A stretch of DNA of 64,000 bases from Monomorium pharaonis (taxonomy: Eukaryota > Arthropoda > Insecta > Hymenoptera > Formicidae). Below are positions 32,701 through 43,894 of the stretch, in pieces (positions within the stretch are counted from its first letter, which is position 1; every line of letters begins with the position of its first letter). Under the pieces are notes generated by a model. It was given only the letters and a program-made list of their open reading frames with translations, made no database searches and was not told the origin of the DNA. The DNA is taken from assembly GCF_013373865.1 (NCBI RefSeq), contig NC_050468.1, positions 26,864,774 through 26,928,773 of the forward strand, given 5' to 3'. Made by a program: the position numbers and the translations under genes.

Positions 32701-33460
32701 CTAATTTTTCTGTATTTAGTAATAATTACAATATGTATAATATATACAGATTATAAACATGGCTATAATCATCAGTGCGTTGCATAATTATTATTAATAC
32801 TCAAAAAATTTTCGGATGACGAAATTCGTAATTCCTATGACGATACAAAATGTAATATTATAATCATTGTGTAAAAGTATAATCTATATTTATATGTTTA
32901 TCACAAGTGTAATTTTAAAAAAGCAATATAAAAAATTTTCTTTTAAACTTCTATATTTAGATATTTAGAATTTAGCAATCTATATGGAAAAAAATGTTGC
33001 AATAATGCTAAAAATAACAACGGCGCATTCTCTCTCGCCGTAAACTCCGCGCTACAAAATAAGTTGCCTTGTTTCGTTAATTTCACATGCTTGGCTATAC
33101 GTAAACCGTAACAGGGTGATCAGCACGGCAGATAAGCATATACACGCGGAAAGAACAGAGCTGATATAGAGAGGCAGAATATTTTTACGATTACCAAACT
33201 TTGCGTTCTTTACGTTTGAACGCGCGCGTTCTCTCTCCGGCCGTTAATTTCTCCTGGCGAAAATTAGATTTAATAAAAAGTTGTAACGTATAATAACGAA
33301 AATGTTTTAACATTATTTTTATTAGTTAATTAAAGTAATCTTTACTCAAATAAATAATTCGCGTATTCAATACCTTTACGAAAACTAATGACGTATGTAC
33401 GAAATCCTTTTTTAGAAACGGTTGTATTGAAGGATAGTTAGTAACTTTTAAGAATACAGT
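32701..33460. other. AT-rich non-coding stretch
   Basis: Plain AT-rich DNA with a slightly GC-richer patch at 33010-33260. No gene or repeat is supported. Confidence 0.4.
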
Positions 33461-33617
33461 CGTCACGGAAAGTTTTTCACCGTACGCGACATTTTGCAGC
33501 CATTGCATGCCTCCGGTCTTCATCTACGCCCCTTTCTCATCCCTTTTCGCAGAAAGGACGCTTTCGAGATCCCTTGACAAGGACTGCCTTTTCTCATTCA
33601 CCCTCATCTCCCGTGGC

Positions 33618-33655
33618 GTTCATTGGAGGGATGGAATGCTACCCGGCCAATGAAC
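33618..33655. repeat. Inverted CCAAT-containing pair, 9-bp arms
   Basis: GTTCATTGG (33618-33626) and CCAATGAAC (33647-33655) are exact inverted copies separated by 20 bases. Each contains a CCAAT box facing outward or inward. The surrounding 33480-33720 block is GC-balanced and non-simple, so a regulatory element is plausible. Confidence 0.4.
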
Positions 33656-33788
33656 CGTTTCAACTGGATTTCCTAACGAGGGAGGACTATACACAGGTGC
33701 AATGGTGACAGCTGTAGAAGCATCTTTATATTGAGAGCTTTTTAAAAAAATCGAAAATACAATCCCAAAAGATGAAATATTTTTAAAG

Positions 33789-33810
33789 GATAAAAGATAA
33801 AAGATAAAAT
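33789..33810 (+). repeat. 7-bp tandem repeat (TAAAAGA)3
   Basis: Three near-exact 7-base units in AT-rich DNA. Confidence 0.7.
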
Positions 33811-34019
33811 TGAATGCCAATACCAAATCTTCAAATCGTGATTTAAAAAAAAAACATTGCAAAAAGAAGTATAAACAAACACAAAAAATGACAAAGGTAA
33901 AATAATGAAAGCAAACGCGTAAGCTACAAGGGCCTCGTAGTATTTTATGCAGCAGAGGTGCACAAGGTGTACCATCTTTCCTCATTTCCGTTGAGGGCGA
34001 CCAGTCTATCTAAAATCAT

Positions 34020-34830
34020 GCGTGCAATATCTTTGCAGTATCTCGCTCGAAAGCCGCACGACGCAGTGCATAATTAAAAACATCCGCATACACATGGGTA
34101 GGTATCTCTCGCGTGAGCGGACAGCAGCCAGCCAGCCAGAGAAAGAGAGAGAGAGAGAGAGATAGAAGAGAGGAGAAAATACGGACAGTCGATCGATATA
34201 TGCCGTGACCAGGCGGGAGTTCTGCACGTCGCATCGCGACGCATCGGGCGGGATCGAGTCGGTTTTTCTAGGAAACGTTCATCCGCCGCGGGATCGACGA
34301 CCGTTACGCGAAGATGCCGATTAAAACTGGGAGAGAAAGAGAAAGAGGGGGGAAAGGGGAGAGAAAGAAAGAGAGCGAGAGAAAGAGAGAGAGAGAGAGA
34401 ACGGGGAGAGAATGGTAACGCAACGTAATGTAAATGCGGATGCGGTCGGCGCGTGCGCCTGCAGTAGGGCACGGCAAGACGACAGCTGTTTCAGTCCTCA
34501 GGCAACATCAGCGTTGCACCTGCCTACTTGCCTGCCTGCCTGCCTGCCTGCCTGCTTGCCTGCCAGCTCGCCTTGCCCGCTCGCCTGCTTGCTCGCCTGC
34601 CCGCTAACCCACCTATCTCTCCACCTATGTATGCCCACGCGACTCGTGCCAGCGTCTACGCGCGCACGCGAGTCCTTCGGCTCCTTAAATCCGCAGTAAG
34701 GACCGCGGTGGTGAGAGGACGGGAGGATGAGGACTCGCATTAGCGATCGGGCTCCTCACGGGCAGACGGTTGATCCCCGGGGTTAACGGCACACCGAGGC
34801 GGGACGGGCTTTGTTTTGACGACGCACCGC
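34020..34830. other. CpG- and purine-rich block with two GA tracts
   Basis: GA-rich tracts lie at 34139-34162 and about 34330-34400, then a CTGC/CCTG repeat at 34519-34565, then GC-rich non-repetitive DNA. Frames are low-complexity (Ser/Leu or Pro/Ala/Cys) and are not called. It could be a promoter or 5' leader region. Confidence 0.35.
34519..34565 (+). repeat. (CCTG)n tetranucleotide repeat
   Basis: About ten CCTG/CTTG units, degenerating downstream into CTCGCCTTGCCCGCTCGCCT. CCTG arrays of this kind are length-unstable in other genomes. Confidence 0.85.
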
Positions 34831-36050
34831 GTGGCGATTTGTTTTGAATAAATATATACGAGTACATATAGACGTATACACCTACACATATATTCAAACA
34901 ATCTACCGTTATGTAAAGTTTATTTAAATAAAGGATCTATCATTCTAGTACTATATATATATTTCCTGTTAAAAAGAATTATGATAAATAAATATTATTA
35001 AAAGCATTTAGTGTATATATAATTATATCTTTTATGTCGACATGAAACCATATAATTTTTTCTCGCAGTTATATCATTGTTTATTTGCCGCACAAAATAA
35101 TTTTTTTTCTGAATTGTAATCTACGTATTCTATTGTAGCTTTTTGTATTAGGTTTACAGTCAGGGGAGCGTACTAAAACAGCGCGTATTTATTAACACCG
35201 AGCTCCAAAGTACATGATGTGACAGTAAACGTCGTCGTACCCGCATGAACATTCGTCGCACACGTTCGAGAGCCTCCATGCTGGCGAACAAAACGTCCGA
35301 AATTAATTCTAACGGGATTTAAAAGCCGATCTTCTGTTGTCGCCGCAAACGTTGTAAGTACCTACCTATCATTTTCTTTAATTAATTTACAGAAATTTAT
35401 ATGACACATTAATTTATTTATAAATAAAAAATACAAAATTATAACGAGTCAATAAACAAAACTTATTTAAAAGGAGAAATTTTAAGAATCCACGAATTTT
35501 CCACGTTTGCACGAAATTGTGCAACATATTTTTCTAAATTTGAAATGAAAATATGCCTAAGGCAATAGAAATGCGAAGCTTGAAGAATATATATTTACTT
35601 GTAATTAATATTAATATTATTTTAATAAATTTATTAATATATGTAATTTGGTGTGCGTGTATCTGCGTTTGTAAAAATTTATATAATTAATTTTCGCAAT
35701 ACCAAATGTTTCTAAGATTAATCTCTATTTTGTGAGAGGAAGTTACGGCTGCTGAAAATGCCGTCAAGATGAATGATCGAATTGAAACGAGCGCATATCA
35801 ACGCAACGTCTCGGTATTCCTCGGCTCATCGTGCAGCATGCAAAGAGCGAATTATCCTGCTCCATCTTAAACTCGCGCGGAGAGAGTCAGTGGCCAGTGT
35901 GGGGAACAGGATACGCGTGATCATTTTGCAAATTCGTTCAGATGTAATGCTGCGACAGTCATAGCCTGATATCTTGGTTTGTATGGCAGGTCGACTAGCA
36001 GTCGCGACTTAGAAGGAGACTATTGTCACGCCAGGCCTACTTCGCGATCT
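34831..36050. other. Non-coding stretch
   Basis: AT-rich with a balanced patch at 35190-35360. There TTTACAG|TCAGGGG and AACGTT|GTAAGTACC frame a 186-base segment with stops in every frame. It could be an untranslated exon, but evidence is thin. Confidence 0.25.
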
Positions 36051-36064
36051 ACTAACGGAAGTCT

Positions 36065-36103
36065 CTTGACCAATCGGTCCCTCTATTCTTGGTCAAGGGG
36101 TCA
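36065..36103. promoter_or_regulatory. Nuclear-receptor-like half-site cluster
   Basis: CTTGACCAA (36065-36073) and TTGGTCAAG (36089-36097) form an exact inverted pair. The right arm overlaps a direct repeat TGGTCA-AG-GGGTCA (36090-36103, spacing 2). Three AGGTCA-like half sites in 39 bases fit a nuclear-receptor response element. Function is inferred from motif layout. Confidence 0.35.
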
Positions 36104-36382
36104 GATTAAAGGGAAAATTTAAACATCATTGTCCGACAATTAAAACAGAATTCCCGGCTTTCGAAATTATCGGTATCTAATCGCAGAATTATTGTCCTGT
36201 CCACAAATTCTGTCTGCAGATTTCTATAATTAAAAAAAAAAATTTTTTAACCACACATAAAAATGCAAATTTTTTAAACTTTAAAAACACAAAGTTCAAT
36301 TTTTAAACTTTACAAATTTCTTATCGAAATAGTGCTTAAATAATTAATAATATAAAGTAAACTGTAAAAAATGATTCTCTAA

Positions 36383-36416
36383 CAAATAATTCAAATAATT
36401 GCAAATAATTGCAAAT
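36383..36416 (+). repeat. 10-bp tandem repeat (CAAATAATTG)3
   Basis: Three imperfect copies of a 10-base AT-rich unit. Confidence 0.7.
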
Positions 36417-36419
36417 TTG

Positions 36420-37670
36420 TTTGACGTTAGTCGATGTGATTTATGGTGAATTATTTCTGCCGTCTTTGCCACCATGATTGATGCTAGAAAATCACGACGT
36501 GAAAATTCCGATCGGTTGACAAAGAAAAGCTGGGATCCGGAGATGATTATTGCAGGCTATAAAGCGAATATCGGTCTGTGACGAACGCGGTAAAATATTA
36601 CAGTTATTCATAAACAACAGTAATGTTGCTGGTACTCACGCGTATAATACGAGATATGCGTATATAATATTGAATAATACCGCATTTTTTGCTTCCTATA
36701 CCGTCGATAAAGGCAGTAATATCATAGGAATCGAATGAACGAAATCTCAGGTTAGATGGAATCTTTAAGTCGATTTATAGGTCACGCACAACGAATATGA
36801 TTTTAAGTTTTTATTCGACCTAGCCACACGCGCGCGCTTTCATAAAGAGAACGATTAATTAAAATATGAATATATTTTAATTCTACACGTACAAAAAGTG
36901 AAAGTTAAAAATATAAAATATATACATTACAAAATTATTAAAATTTTATTTCTCACATTTTTATATTAATTTATTTGCGTCAAACTTTGTTAATGCTACA
37001 CCTATAATTTTATATCGAATGATGTATATTTATCTTAATCAGATTTACGTATCTAGTGTGCTTTCAACATCGTTCCTGATTATATTTTAAAAAGATTCAT
37101 TTTAAAATCGGATGTCAAACGTAATAGTGTCGAAATCCAGCACAATGGTGATGGTGAAAGAAGGTAGAGAATAAAAGTGTGTTCGCGTTGACGAAACGAT
37201 GACAGATGCCAGTCGCATTAGATAATTAATTCTAGACGGACAGCGAATGATGGGTGCGGAGAGATGGTTTTCACTAATTATCACGTATCATTAACAAAAG
37301 AAAATGAATACCTATTATAATATTTTTTCAAATCGTTACATTAATAATCTATTGTTATACACAATAAGGTAAAGGGAACAAATTAAGCTACTTTTAAAAA
37401 GTGTGTATACATAAATTAGTATAATAAATATTAATATAAATTCTTTGTTTTATACATATTTACGGATATCCATTGCTACTATAATCTGCGTCTCGAGCAA
37501 TGCAGGTTTTTTTATTAGAGGCATTCCATTTGTTGTAATAAACTTCAACAAAAAGCTGATTGCGAATAAATTTAAAGATATACCGGCACTTCCTCCCCAC
37601 TTATGCCCCTATTACTGTCGGTAAATCTTAAAGCTCATCAATGATGCATTAAAATCAAATCACGTTCAAC
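36420..37670. other. Non-coding stretch
   Basis: AT-rich. CTATAAAGC at 36558-36566 resembles a TATA box but has no supported exon downstream. Nothing else is called. Confidence 0.35.
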
Positions 37671-37888
37671 CTTAGGTGAGGGCAATAGAGCTGAGAAGGA
37701 GCGAGGAGTCTGCCGCTGCACCTGGGCCTAGAGACGGACAAGCGAATTTACGTTGTCCGATCCAAGGCGATCAAGTTTTCGCACCCACCTATGTGCCACG
37801 TCACGGCGATCTCCCCTCGATCGCATAGAAGCTAAAAAGTTCCCGCGCGGTTTCTCTCTCGTTCCGAGTCCTCTCCTCGCCTTCTCCT

Positions 37889-37892
<4 letters not shown>

Positions 37893-37928
<36 letters not shown>
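37893..37928 (+). repeat. (CT)18 microsatellite
   Basis: Pure CT array leading into CACGCGCGCGC. Confidence 0.95.
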
Positions 37929-37930
<2 letters not shown>

Positions 37931-38235
37931 GCGCGCGCTAGCCCCGATCAACTTCGCTCCGCGAAGGGTCTTCGGTGGCGTAGTGCCACGCACCCTGACA
38001 TTATCTCCCGGTTTATTATATAGGTACCTGGTGGCACGCGCCATGCGCTCCGGCCCCGGCAACAGCTGCTCCTGCGCCCGAAGACCGGAGGTGGATGAAT
38101 AAAGTGAGAGGCACACCTTGCTGCAGGCGCGTGCCGGCAGCTTTCAAGATGTGAATACCGCGAGATACCTCCGTCTGTCTGGGCCGTTGCTCTCTCACCC
38201 TTTTATCTCCCGGAATCGGAGCCGGCGAAACGCCA

Positions 38236-38310
38236 CGCCGCCGCCACCGCCGTTGCCGCCGCCACCGCCGTTGCCGCCGCCACCGCCGCCCTGTCGTGCC
38301 GTGCCGTGCC
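38236..38310 (+). repeat. 18-bp GC-rich minisatellite plus GTGCC repeat
   Basis: The unit CCGCCGCCACCGCCGTTG is repeated about 2.7 times. It is followed by three GTGCC units and a CGT run. Confidence 0.8.
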
Positions 38311-38637
38311 GCACGTCGTCGTCGGACATTTGACGTACGCGCGACGCAACGCATCGATCGTCGCGCGGTTAATTGCTGCGTCAAATCGATCCATCACGTA
38401 CCAGCCGCGCGATGATGTAGCATTGTTCCACGATGAAACGTGTACGAATTATGTTACCCGCAAAGTAGTCCACGACACCTTTTTGGCGGAGTCTGCGGAC
38501 CCAAGAATCTATTTGTCTGTTAAAAGCAGATCATTTGTTTTGAAGTTTCATTACAAACGAGGCGACAAATATAAGTAGACCAAGTTCAGTTCTGAAAAAA
38601 TTTGAACACATTCTGCATCTCGAAATCTCTCTTCATA

Positions 38638-39298
38638 CACTGAGAAAAAATATGTGATATTTGGGACTCTAATTTTATTTTGGGATTATTATAGTAAAAT
38701 AATTATAGTCACACGGAGAGAATTTTCTCTTAAAAATTATCCTAAAAATCGTGGTAATCGTAAGACAACGTAAACCTTGAAGAATTTTACCATACTTTTA
38801 ATAAAATTTACTATAGTAAAATTTTAATAAAATTTGGCAAAGTTTGAGTAAATTTTGTTAGAAGTATAGTAAAATTTAAAAAATTTTGCCAAATTTTATT
38901 AAAATTTTAGTAAATTTTTCTAAAAGTATAGTAAAATTTTTAAGATTCATGTTGTCTCACAATTATCACGATGTTCAGGGTAATTTTTAAGAGAAAATTC
39001 TCTCCGTGCAGAAATATTATTTTTATATAATAATTATTATTATACTGATAATAATAACAACCATATGTTTATAATGATGCTCATAGCGATTGTTTTATAG
39101 TACGACTTACTATATTAAAAACTCAATTATGACAACTATCATAAGTGGCATAGATCAATATTATGATTGTAAGAGCTTTAATATAATTTAAACAAACTAA
39201 TTTATATTTTTGAATAACTATAAAAATATAGCTGAGTTCAAAAATGACTATAAATTATAGTAATATTATAAATACCGCAACTATTTTTTTTCTGAGTG
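38638..39298. mobile_element. Tc1/mariner-like MITE, about 661 bp (outer element)
   Basis: Ends CACTGAGAAAAAATA (38638) and TATTTTTTTTCTGAGTG (39298) are inverted repeats, each flanked by TA (38636-38637 and 39299-39300), the target duplication of the Tc1/mariner superfamily. Internal sequence is AT-rich without a transposase frame. A second element (38712-39008) sits inside it. Without that insertion the outer element would be about 364 bp. Confidence 0.75.
38712..39008. mobile_element. Nested MITE, 297 bp, ends CACGGAGAGAA
   Basis: The ends carry CACGGAGAGAATTTTCTCTT and its complement, continuing into AAAAATTA and further imperfect complementarity, so nearly the whole unit is palindromic. 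The centre is built of repeated AAATTTTA-TAAAATTT words. It lies inside the 38638-39298 element, flanked by CA on each side, which shows it inserted later. It has no coding capacity. Confidence 0.8.
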
Positions 39299-39300
39299 TA

Positions 39301-40150
39301 CCTCTAATTTACTCTCATTTATCGAAAACCTAAATTGTGTGAGTTGATCTATTTGTATCGTCAACACTTCATATTTACTTCAAATGCCGTAAGAGAGCTG
39401 CAGCAAATCGATATCTTTTTTTTTTGCTTGAGACTTGTATTTGAACTACAAAACGGTGAGGTAAAAGGAAAATGTGCCGTAGTATGCCCGGCTTGCGTAA
39501 TTTCTGCACGAGTAATCGACGACGGATCAGCAGCATTATCGCTTGCGCGCTGGATACCGCGAGATAGCCGTCCGTGCGTCTGCAATCGCCGTACCATCTT
39601 GCAGATGCGGAATACATTTTGCGCGTGTGTAAAGAGTTAAGAGCGTTCTTGTTGGGACGCACGATGCTCCTGAAGCAAGGTGGCACCTGCTACCTGAGAT
39701 AACAATAAACGCAGCCGGATCGGAGGCTACGTAACGTATTCCGTTTTTGTCATTTCAAATGACGATCTACTAAAATATGTCGCGGAGTCGCGATTATGCA
39801 GCTTTTTGCCGTTAGATTTATCGATAAGCCAGGAATGCAAGGGTCGGCTGTACAACGCGCTGCGGCTGTATGCCTGCAAACGGTGTCAGGTGTTAAATTT
39901 AAATCAGCGAAATGATCTTTTTAGATATAATTCAACAGGTAAAATCGAAAAGTTCCGTTGATGTGTGAAACTGAAAGCGAATGTTGTTGGCGCAAACACG
40001 TTGCTATATTTCTTTTCCCAAAATCCCGCGAATAGTCCGAGGCGTAGGAAAGAGAACTAGGAAAGAAATTCTTTATCTTATCGAACAAGTAGCCCGAATA
40101 CTTTTCTTTTTTTTTCCTCGGCTATAAGCTCCTACGTATTAGTTATTTTT
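39301..40150. other. Non-coding stretch
   Basis: Mixed sequence. A GC-balanced patch at 39460-39900 has only short overlapping frames, and poly-T runs lie near 40105. No gene. Confidence 0.35.
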
Positions 40151-40176
40151 AGAAGCAGTTTTTTTTTTTCAATCAC

Positions 40177-40291
40177 CTGTTGACGCTTTTAATACGCGCA
40201 GGATGCAATATGTAAGCTGATTACAGCCGTCTTCTGTAGCAAAAGAGTTAATGAAAGAGGAGATAAGTATCAACAGCAGCGCGGCCTTCAT
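40177..40291 (-). CDS. Candidate first coding exon of a secreted protein
   Basis: ATG at 40291 (minus) opens MKAALLLILISSFINSFA, a textbook signal peptide (basic n-region, hydrophobic core, S-x-A cleavage site). It continues TEDGCNQLTYCILRVLKAST for a total of 38 codons plus one base. The exon ends at TCAACAG|GTGATT, and the unspliced frame stops two codons later. An in-frame upstream ATG (40330) would add MRDWKHVFRRRKR. A TATA box and initiator lie about 190 bases upstream. Two cysteines (residues 23 and 29) in the mature part suggest a disulfide-bonded extracellular protein or receptor ectodomain. No family is recognised. The next exon would be at lower coordinates in phase 1. The frame could still be chance, but signal peptide, donor, closure and promoter agree. 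Confidence 0.42.
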
Positions 40292-40475
40292 CCGTTTTCT
40301 TCTCCGAAATACGTGTTTCCAGTCTCGCATTGGTGTACGTGAGTCAGTATTCACAGATATCACCTGCTGTGGTCGATAATATATGAGGTGAAGTAAACTA
40401 TCGTGAGACAAAGCATTGCCGAGAGACGAGAGCGTTATTACTTTCTGCCTTACATACCAAAGGGGTACTGTGCCG

Positions 40476-40504
40476 CACTGTTCACGAACCAATTTAATTT
40501 TATA
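40476..40504 (-). promoter_or_regulatory. TATA box and initiator upstream of the signal-peptide exon
   Basis: On the minus strand TATAAAATT starts at 40504. An ACAGTG initiator has its A at 40479, about 25 bases downstream of the first T, close to the usual spacing. The ATG at 40291 lies about 190 bases further on. Short upstream frames (ATGTAA and one of about 18 codons) occur in the leader. Confidence 0.35.
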
Positions 40505-40509
40505 TCCCT

Positions 40510-42430
40510 CGGGCCAACAATGGTCCGAATAAAATATACTTCTGTATACTCATTATAACTTTAATTCTCTAACATCAAGGCACGAATTACATACATCATT
40601 AAGCTCTTCCACTTATTATTATTCACCATTTAAATTGAAACGGCGAATTCAACTGTTTTGACTGTCTCTTAATGTACTGAATATAATCACGAATTTCCTA
40701 TCCTCAAAATTTTAATCCATCGGAGCGATAGACTGCTTTTTTTTTAAATGATCTTTTCCCTCATCCCCGTTCGTTCACATCTTCGGCGAACGGATGGTTC
40801 CGACAATAAGCTAGTGATCGAAGGCAGCTGGACCTTCTTCGAGTCATCTGCCTCTGTAGCTCGCGATGCGATAACTATCCCCCTACCCGCGCCGGCCACA
40901 TTAATGGATATTTATTATCGTCATCGAAGGTGGCTACTCAAAAGGCAGCTGACTCTGAAAGAGATCGAAAAGATCAGTTGTAAATGATGCAATAAAAAAT
41001 TGTGATCAGCGTAAATTGCATTTATCGTAGCTTTATCGCGTGTACTACTGTCCCACTTTTATATACCGCATAACAATAATTAATTAAAAATTAAGTACGT
41101 TGGATGCTGATCGTATTAAAAAAAAATTTACATTACGAAATTAATATATGAATTTTAATAATCATATTTAGTCATTTTTTTAATTAAAATAAAGAGTTCT
41201 AGATAAATATGTATATAATTAAAATAATATTTTAGAAATTAATAAGATTAAGAAAGAAAAAAGTGTTATGTGGTTTTTTTATTTTTATGAAAAATTTATT
41301 CATTTAATTTAAAAATAAAGTACTCGTGAAATAATAATCTAAATAATCCGTCAACAGAAATTAATACATTGACGATACTGTACGTCTATATTATCTCGGA
41401 GATCCTCTTTTTCTGTTGTGTCTAATTCTGTCCAAAACATGTTTCGACACAACAGTAGATAGTTCGGTTCCAGGAGCTATTAAAATCGACTATGAGAAAA
41501 GTATACAAAGGGAGCCAAAAGATAAACTTCAGAAATGGCCCTAGAGCTAATAGGACCCGAGACACAAAATTATTTAAGAATTTCTAATACTATATTTTTA
41601 TTACACTCGAAGTTCAATAAATACTGTGCTTTTGCTTGGAGTGCTATTCCAGTTTCCTCTTTCATAAATGTTGTGTAATTAAAAAAAAATTGAATATCCA
41701 GTATAATATTCTAATCAGAGATGTAGTTTAACGTGACAATTTCGTAAACGTTATATAAAAAAATAGACCATTATTATAAACGTTGAAATGGTCTTAATTA
41801 AAAATCGCATATATGCAATGTTTAAAACCTATTTTCTCAGGACACCTTCTTTTAGCCCTTTTAATAGGTTCGCCTCTGATGATAGCATTATGTCAGCCGG
41901 GAAGGCAGGAGATGTTGTTCTCTCCTAATATTGGTGTCCCATGATCAGATAGGAAATTGCATAGGGATGTTTAACGAGGGGGAAGACCGGAGCTAAATGC
42001 CACGCTTCTAAATGTCAGGGCAGCATCCCTCTAATAGACCGGTACCACTTAACACGGGCGTTAACCCGCGTTGCGGGCTAGTGAATGTGCACTGCGTCAC
42101 GTCAGTTTGTCACGGTACAAAGTCACTTTCATCCCCCTTGGGATGACGAGAGCGATGGATGTGTTCCGTACGTCGTAAAAGATCCTCTCAGTATCGATTC
42201 TATTCCATGCGTCTAAAGACGACTACAGAAGTTTTTAGTACGAAAAGGGAAAAACGAAAATGCCGTTTGGAATAAAATGAATCGAAGTTTTGGAAGTTTC
42301 AGTTTTCATCAATTTGACCCACTTTGCTCCTGCTATGCATCACAAATTTTACGGTAATCGAATCTGACTTAAATTTACTTTTACTCCATCTAACATTAAA
42401 CTCCTAGGTTGAATATTACATATTAATATT
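40510..42430. other. Non-coding stretch with a structured block at 41840-42150
   Basis: AT-rich except for 41830-42180, which is GC-balanced and rich in small dyads. These are GGACACC/GGTGTCC (about 41840 and 41930), AGGAGA/TCTCCT, CCCGC-GTT-GCGGG (about 42068) and TCATCCC-CCTT-GGGATGA (42129-42146). A separate hairpin lies at 41413-41455. No exon or tRNA-like fold is supported. Confidence 0.4.
41413..41455. repeat. Inverted repeat CTGTTGTGTC / GACACAACAG
   Basis: Exact 10-bp arms (41413-41422, 41446-41455) with a 23-base loop. It could be a small hairpin or a degenerate transposon end. No known microRNA seed was recognised. Confidence 0.5.
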
Positions 42431-42439
42431 ATTATTTTT

Positions 42440-43100
42440 GCGTTGGACTTGGGATACGATTTACATGGTACACGTTTTTACAGAATCTACAAAACATGTC
42501 GCGCATCGAGTTGTTCATGTTCTCGCTCGTATCGTGCGCCTGCTCCGTGCACGATTGTGTGCGAACGCGTCGCAGACGGCTGAGCTATCGGTGTATCGAA
42601 AGAAGCGTGTATCTATCAGCGTAGCAAACGTGTCGCGCGTGGTCGATAACGGGTGAGGAGAGAGAGAGAGAGAGAGAGAAAGGGGGAGAGAGGAAGAGGG
42701 GAAGAGAGAAGCCGCATACTGCGTCGGGATGTTCATCGGACACCGTATATCCTGTTATCCGGCCCGCGGCAGAATAGCAGCGCATCGCGAAAACCATAAC
42801 AACGCGCGCATTGTGATATTCCGGTGCATGCCGCCCGGCGCGCGGCAACATCTCGTTTCACGCATCGCGTTACGCGCAAAAGCCGATGCCTTCGACGGAT
42901 GCAGAAGATCTTCTTCAGTCTCCGATTCGATATATGTAGATAAGCGATCTTATCTCCTGCAAACTAATTCTTTTATCAATCAGGGGTTTCCTGTTTCGTT
43001 CGAAGAATGTAATCTCGCACGCATGTGCGAGAATTGTTTGAGACACGAGATATAGGCGTATCGTTAACTAACTCATGTCGAACGTCGCGAAAGCGATCGC
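42440..43100. other. CpG-rich block with GA tract
   Basis: GC-rich island carrying the GA array at 42657-42680 and a longer purine run to 42712. Frames are compositional. A promoter-proximal region is possible. Confidence 0.35.
42657..42680 (+). repeat. (GA)12 microsatellite
   Basis: GA array continuing as a purine-rich tract (AAAGGGGGAGAGAGGAAGAG). Confidence 0.9.
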
Positions 43101-43854
43101 GCGTGGATATCGTATACGTGATTTTTCCCTCTCGTGCATACGTGACGCGTGGATCATTATTTTCGTGAGTCTGAGAAAACTTTGAATAATTACATATAAT
43201 TTTACGGTGTATGCAAAAGTCGCGAGCTTTACCATCGGCAACACTCCCACGATAATTCGACACAATTAGAAGATACTATTGAAATCCAAAATGTGACAAG
43301 TATTTTATATTACGTTGCATGTAATTATATATATATGTACACATAAATATATTACGATACAGAGTTTAATTCTCAGTGTAAGTTAAATCTACGCTACATT
43401 CTCAGAATTATACTGTAATCGAAATGATAAGTATCTCATTATTTTTTTATCTCTCTAATCTGACACTATGACAGATCTGGATTGCAAAATGGAATTGGTA
43501 TCATAACGTGACTTTGCGTCCGTCGGTATGCAAAACTCTACAGACCGAAGTATTACTGATGAGTCAGACAACGACGTGGAATGTCGCTAATGAGTCGCTC
43601 ATAAGAGGAAACGCAAGACCTGCCGCTATACTGCTGAATATTACTTTCTGAATCAGTTTGTTTTCGAAAAAACATGCATAAGAAAATATGTTACAATGCA
43701 CATTAATTCATGCATTTTTATAAAGTATTTATAATATAAAATTTTGATTAGTTATTCAAGGTTTTATTGAAATTATAAACTTCTGAATTAAACTGTAATT
43801 ATTTGAATATATATAATTATTATATTATATTTTAGTAATATTTAGTATCATAAT

Positions 43855-43894
<40 letters not shown>

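Larger units (their letters stand above)
37671..38580. other. CpG-rich block with CT and GCC repeats
   Basis: GC-rich from 37680 to about 38430, holding the (CT)18 array and a GCC-type minisatellite. Frames encode low-complexity Ala/Pro/Arg/Trp peptides and are not called. A promoter or 5' leader is possible. Confidence 0.35.

Noticed and set aside
34519..34600. Regular CCTG repeats that could suggest an array
   Set aside because: A tetranucleotide microsatellite without spacers. Not a CRISPR array, and the DNA is eukaryotic in character.
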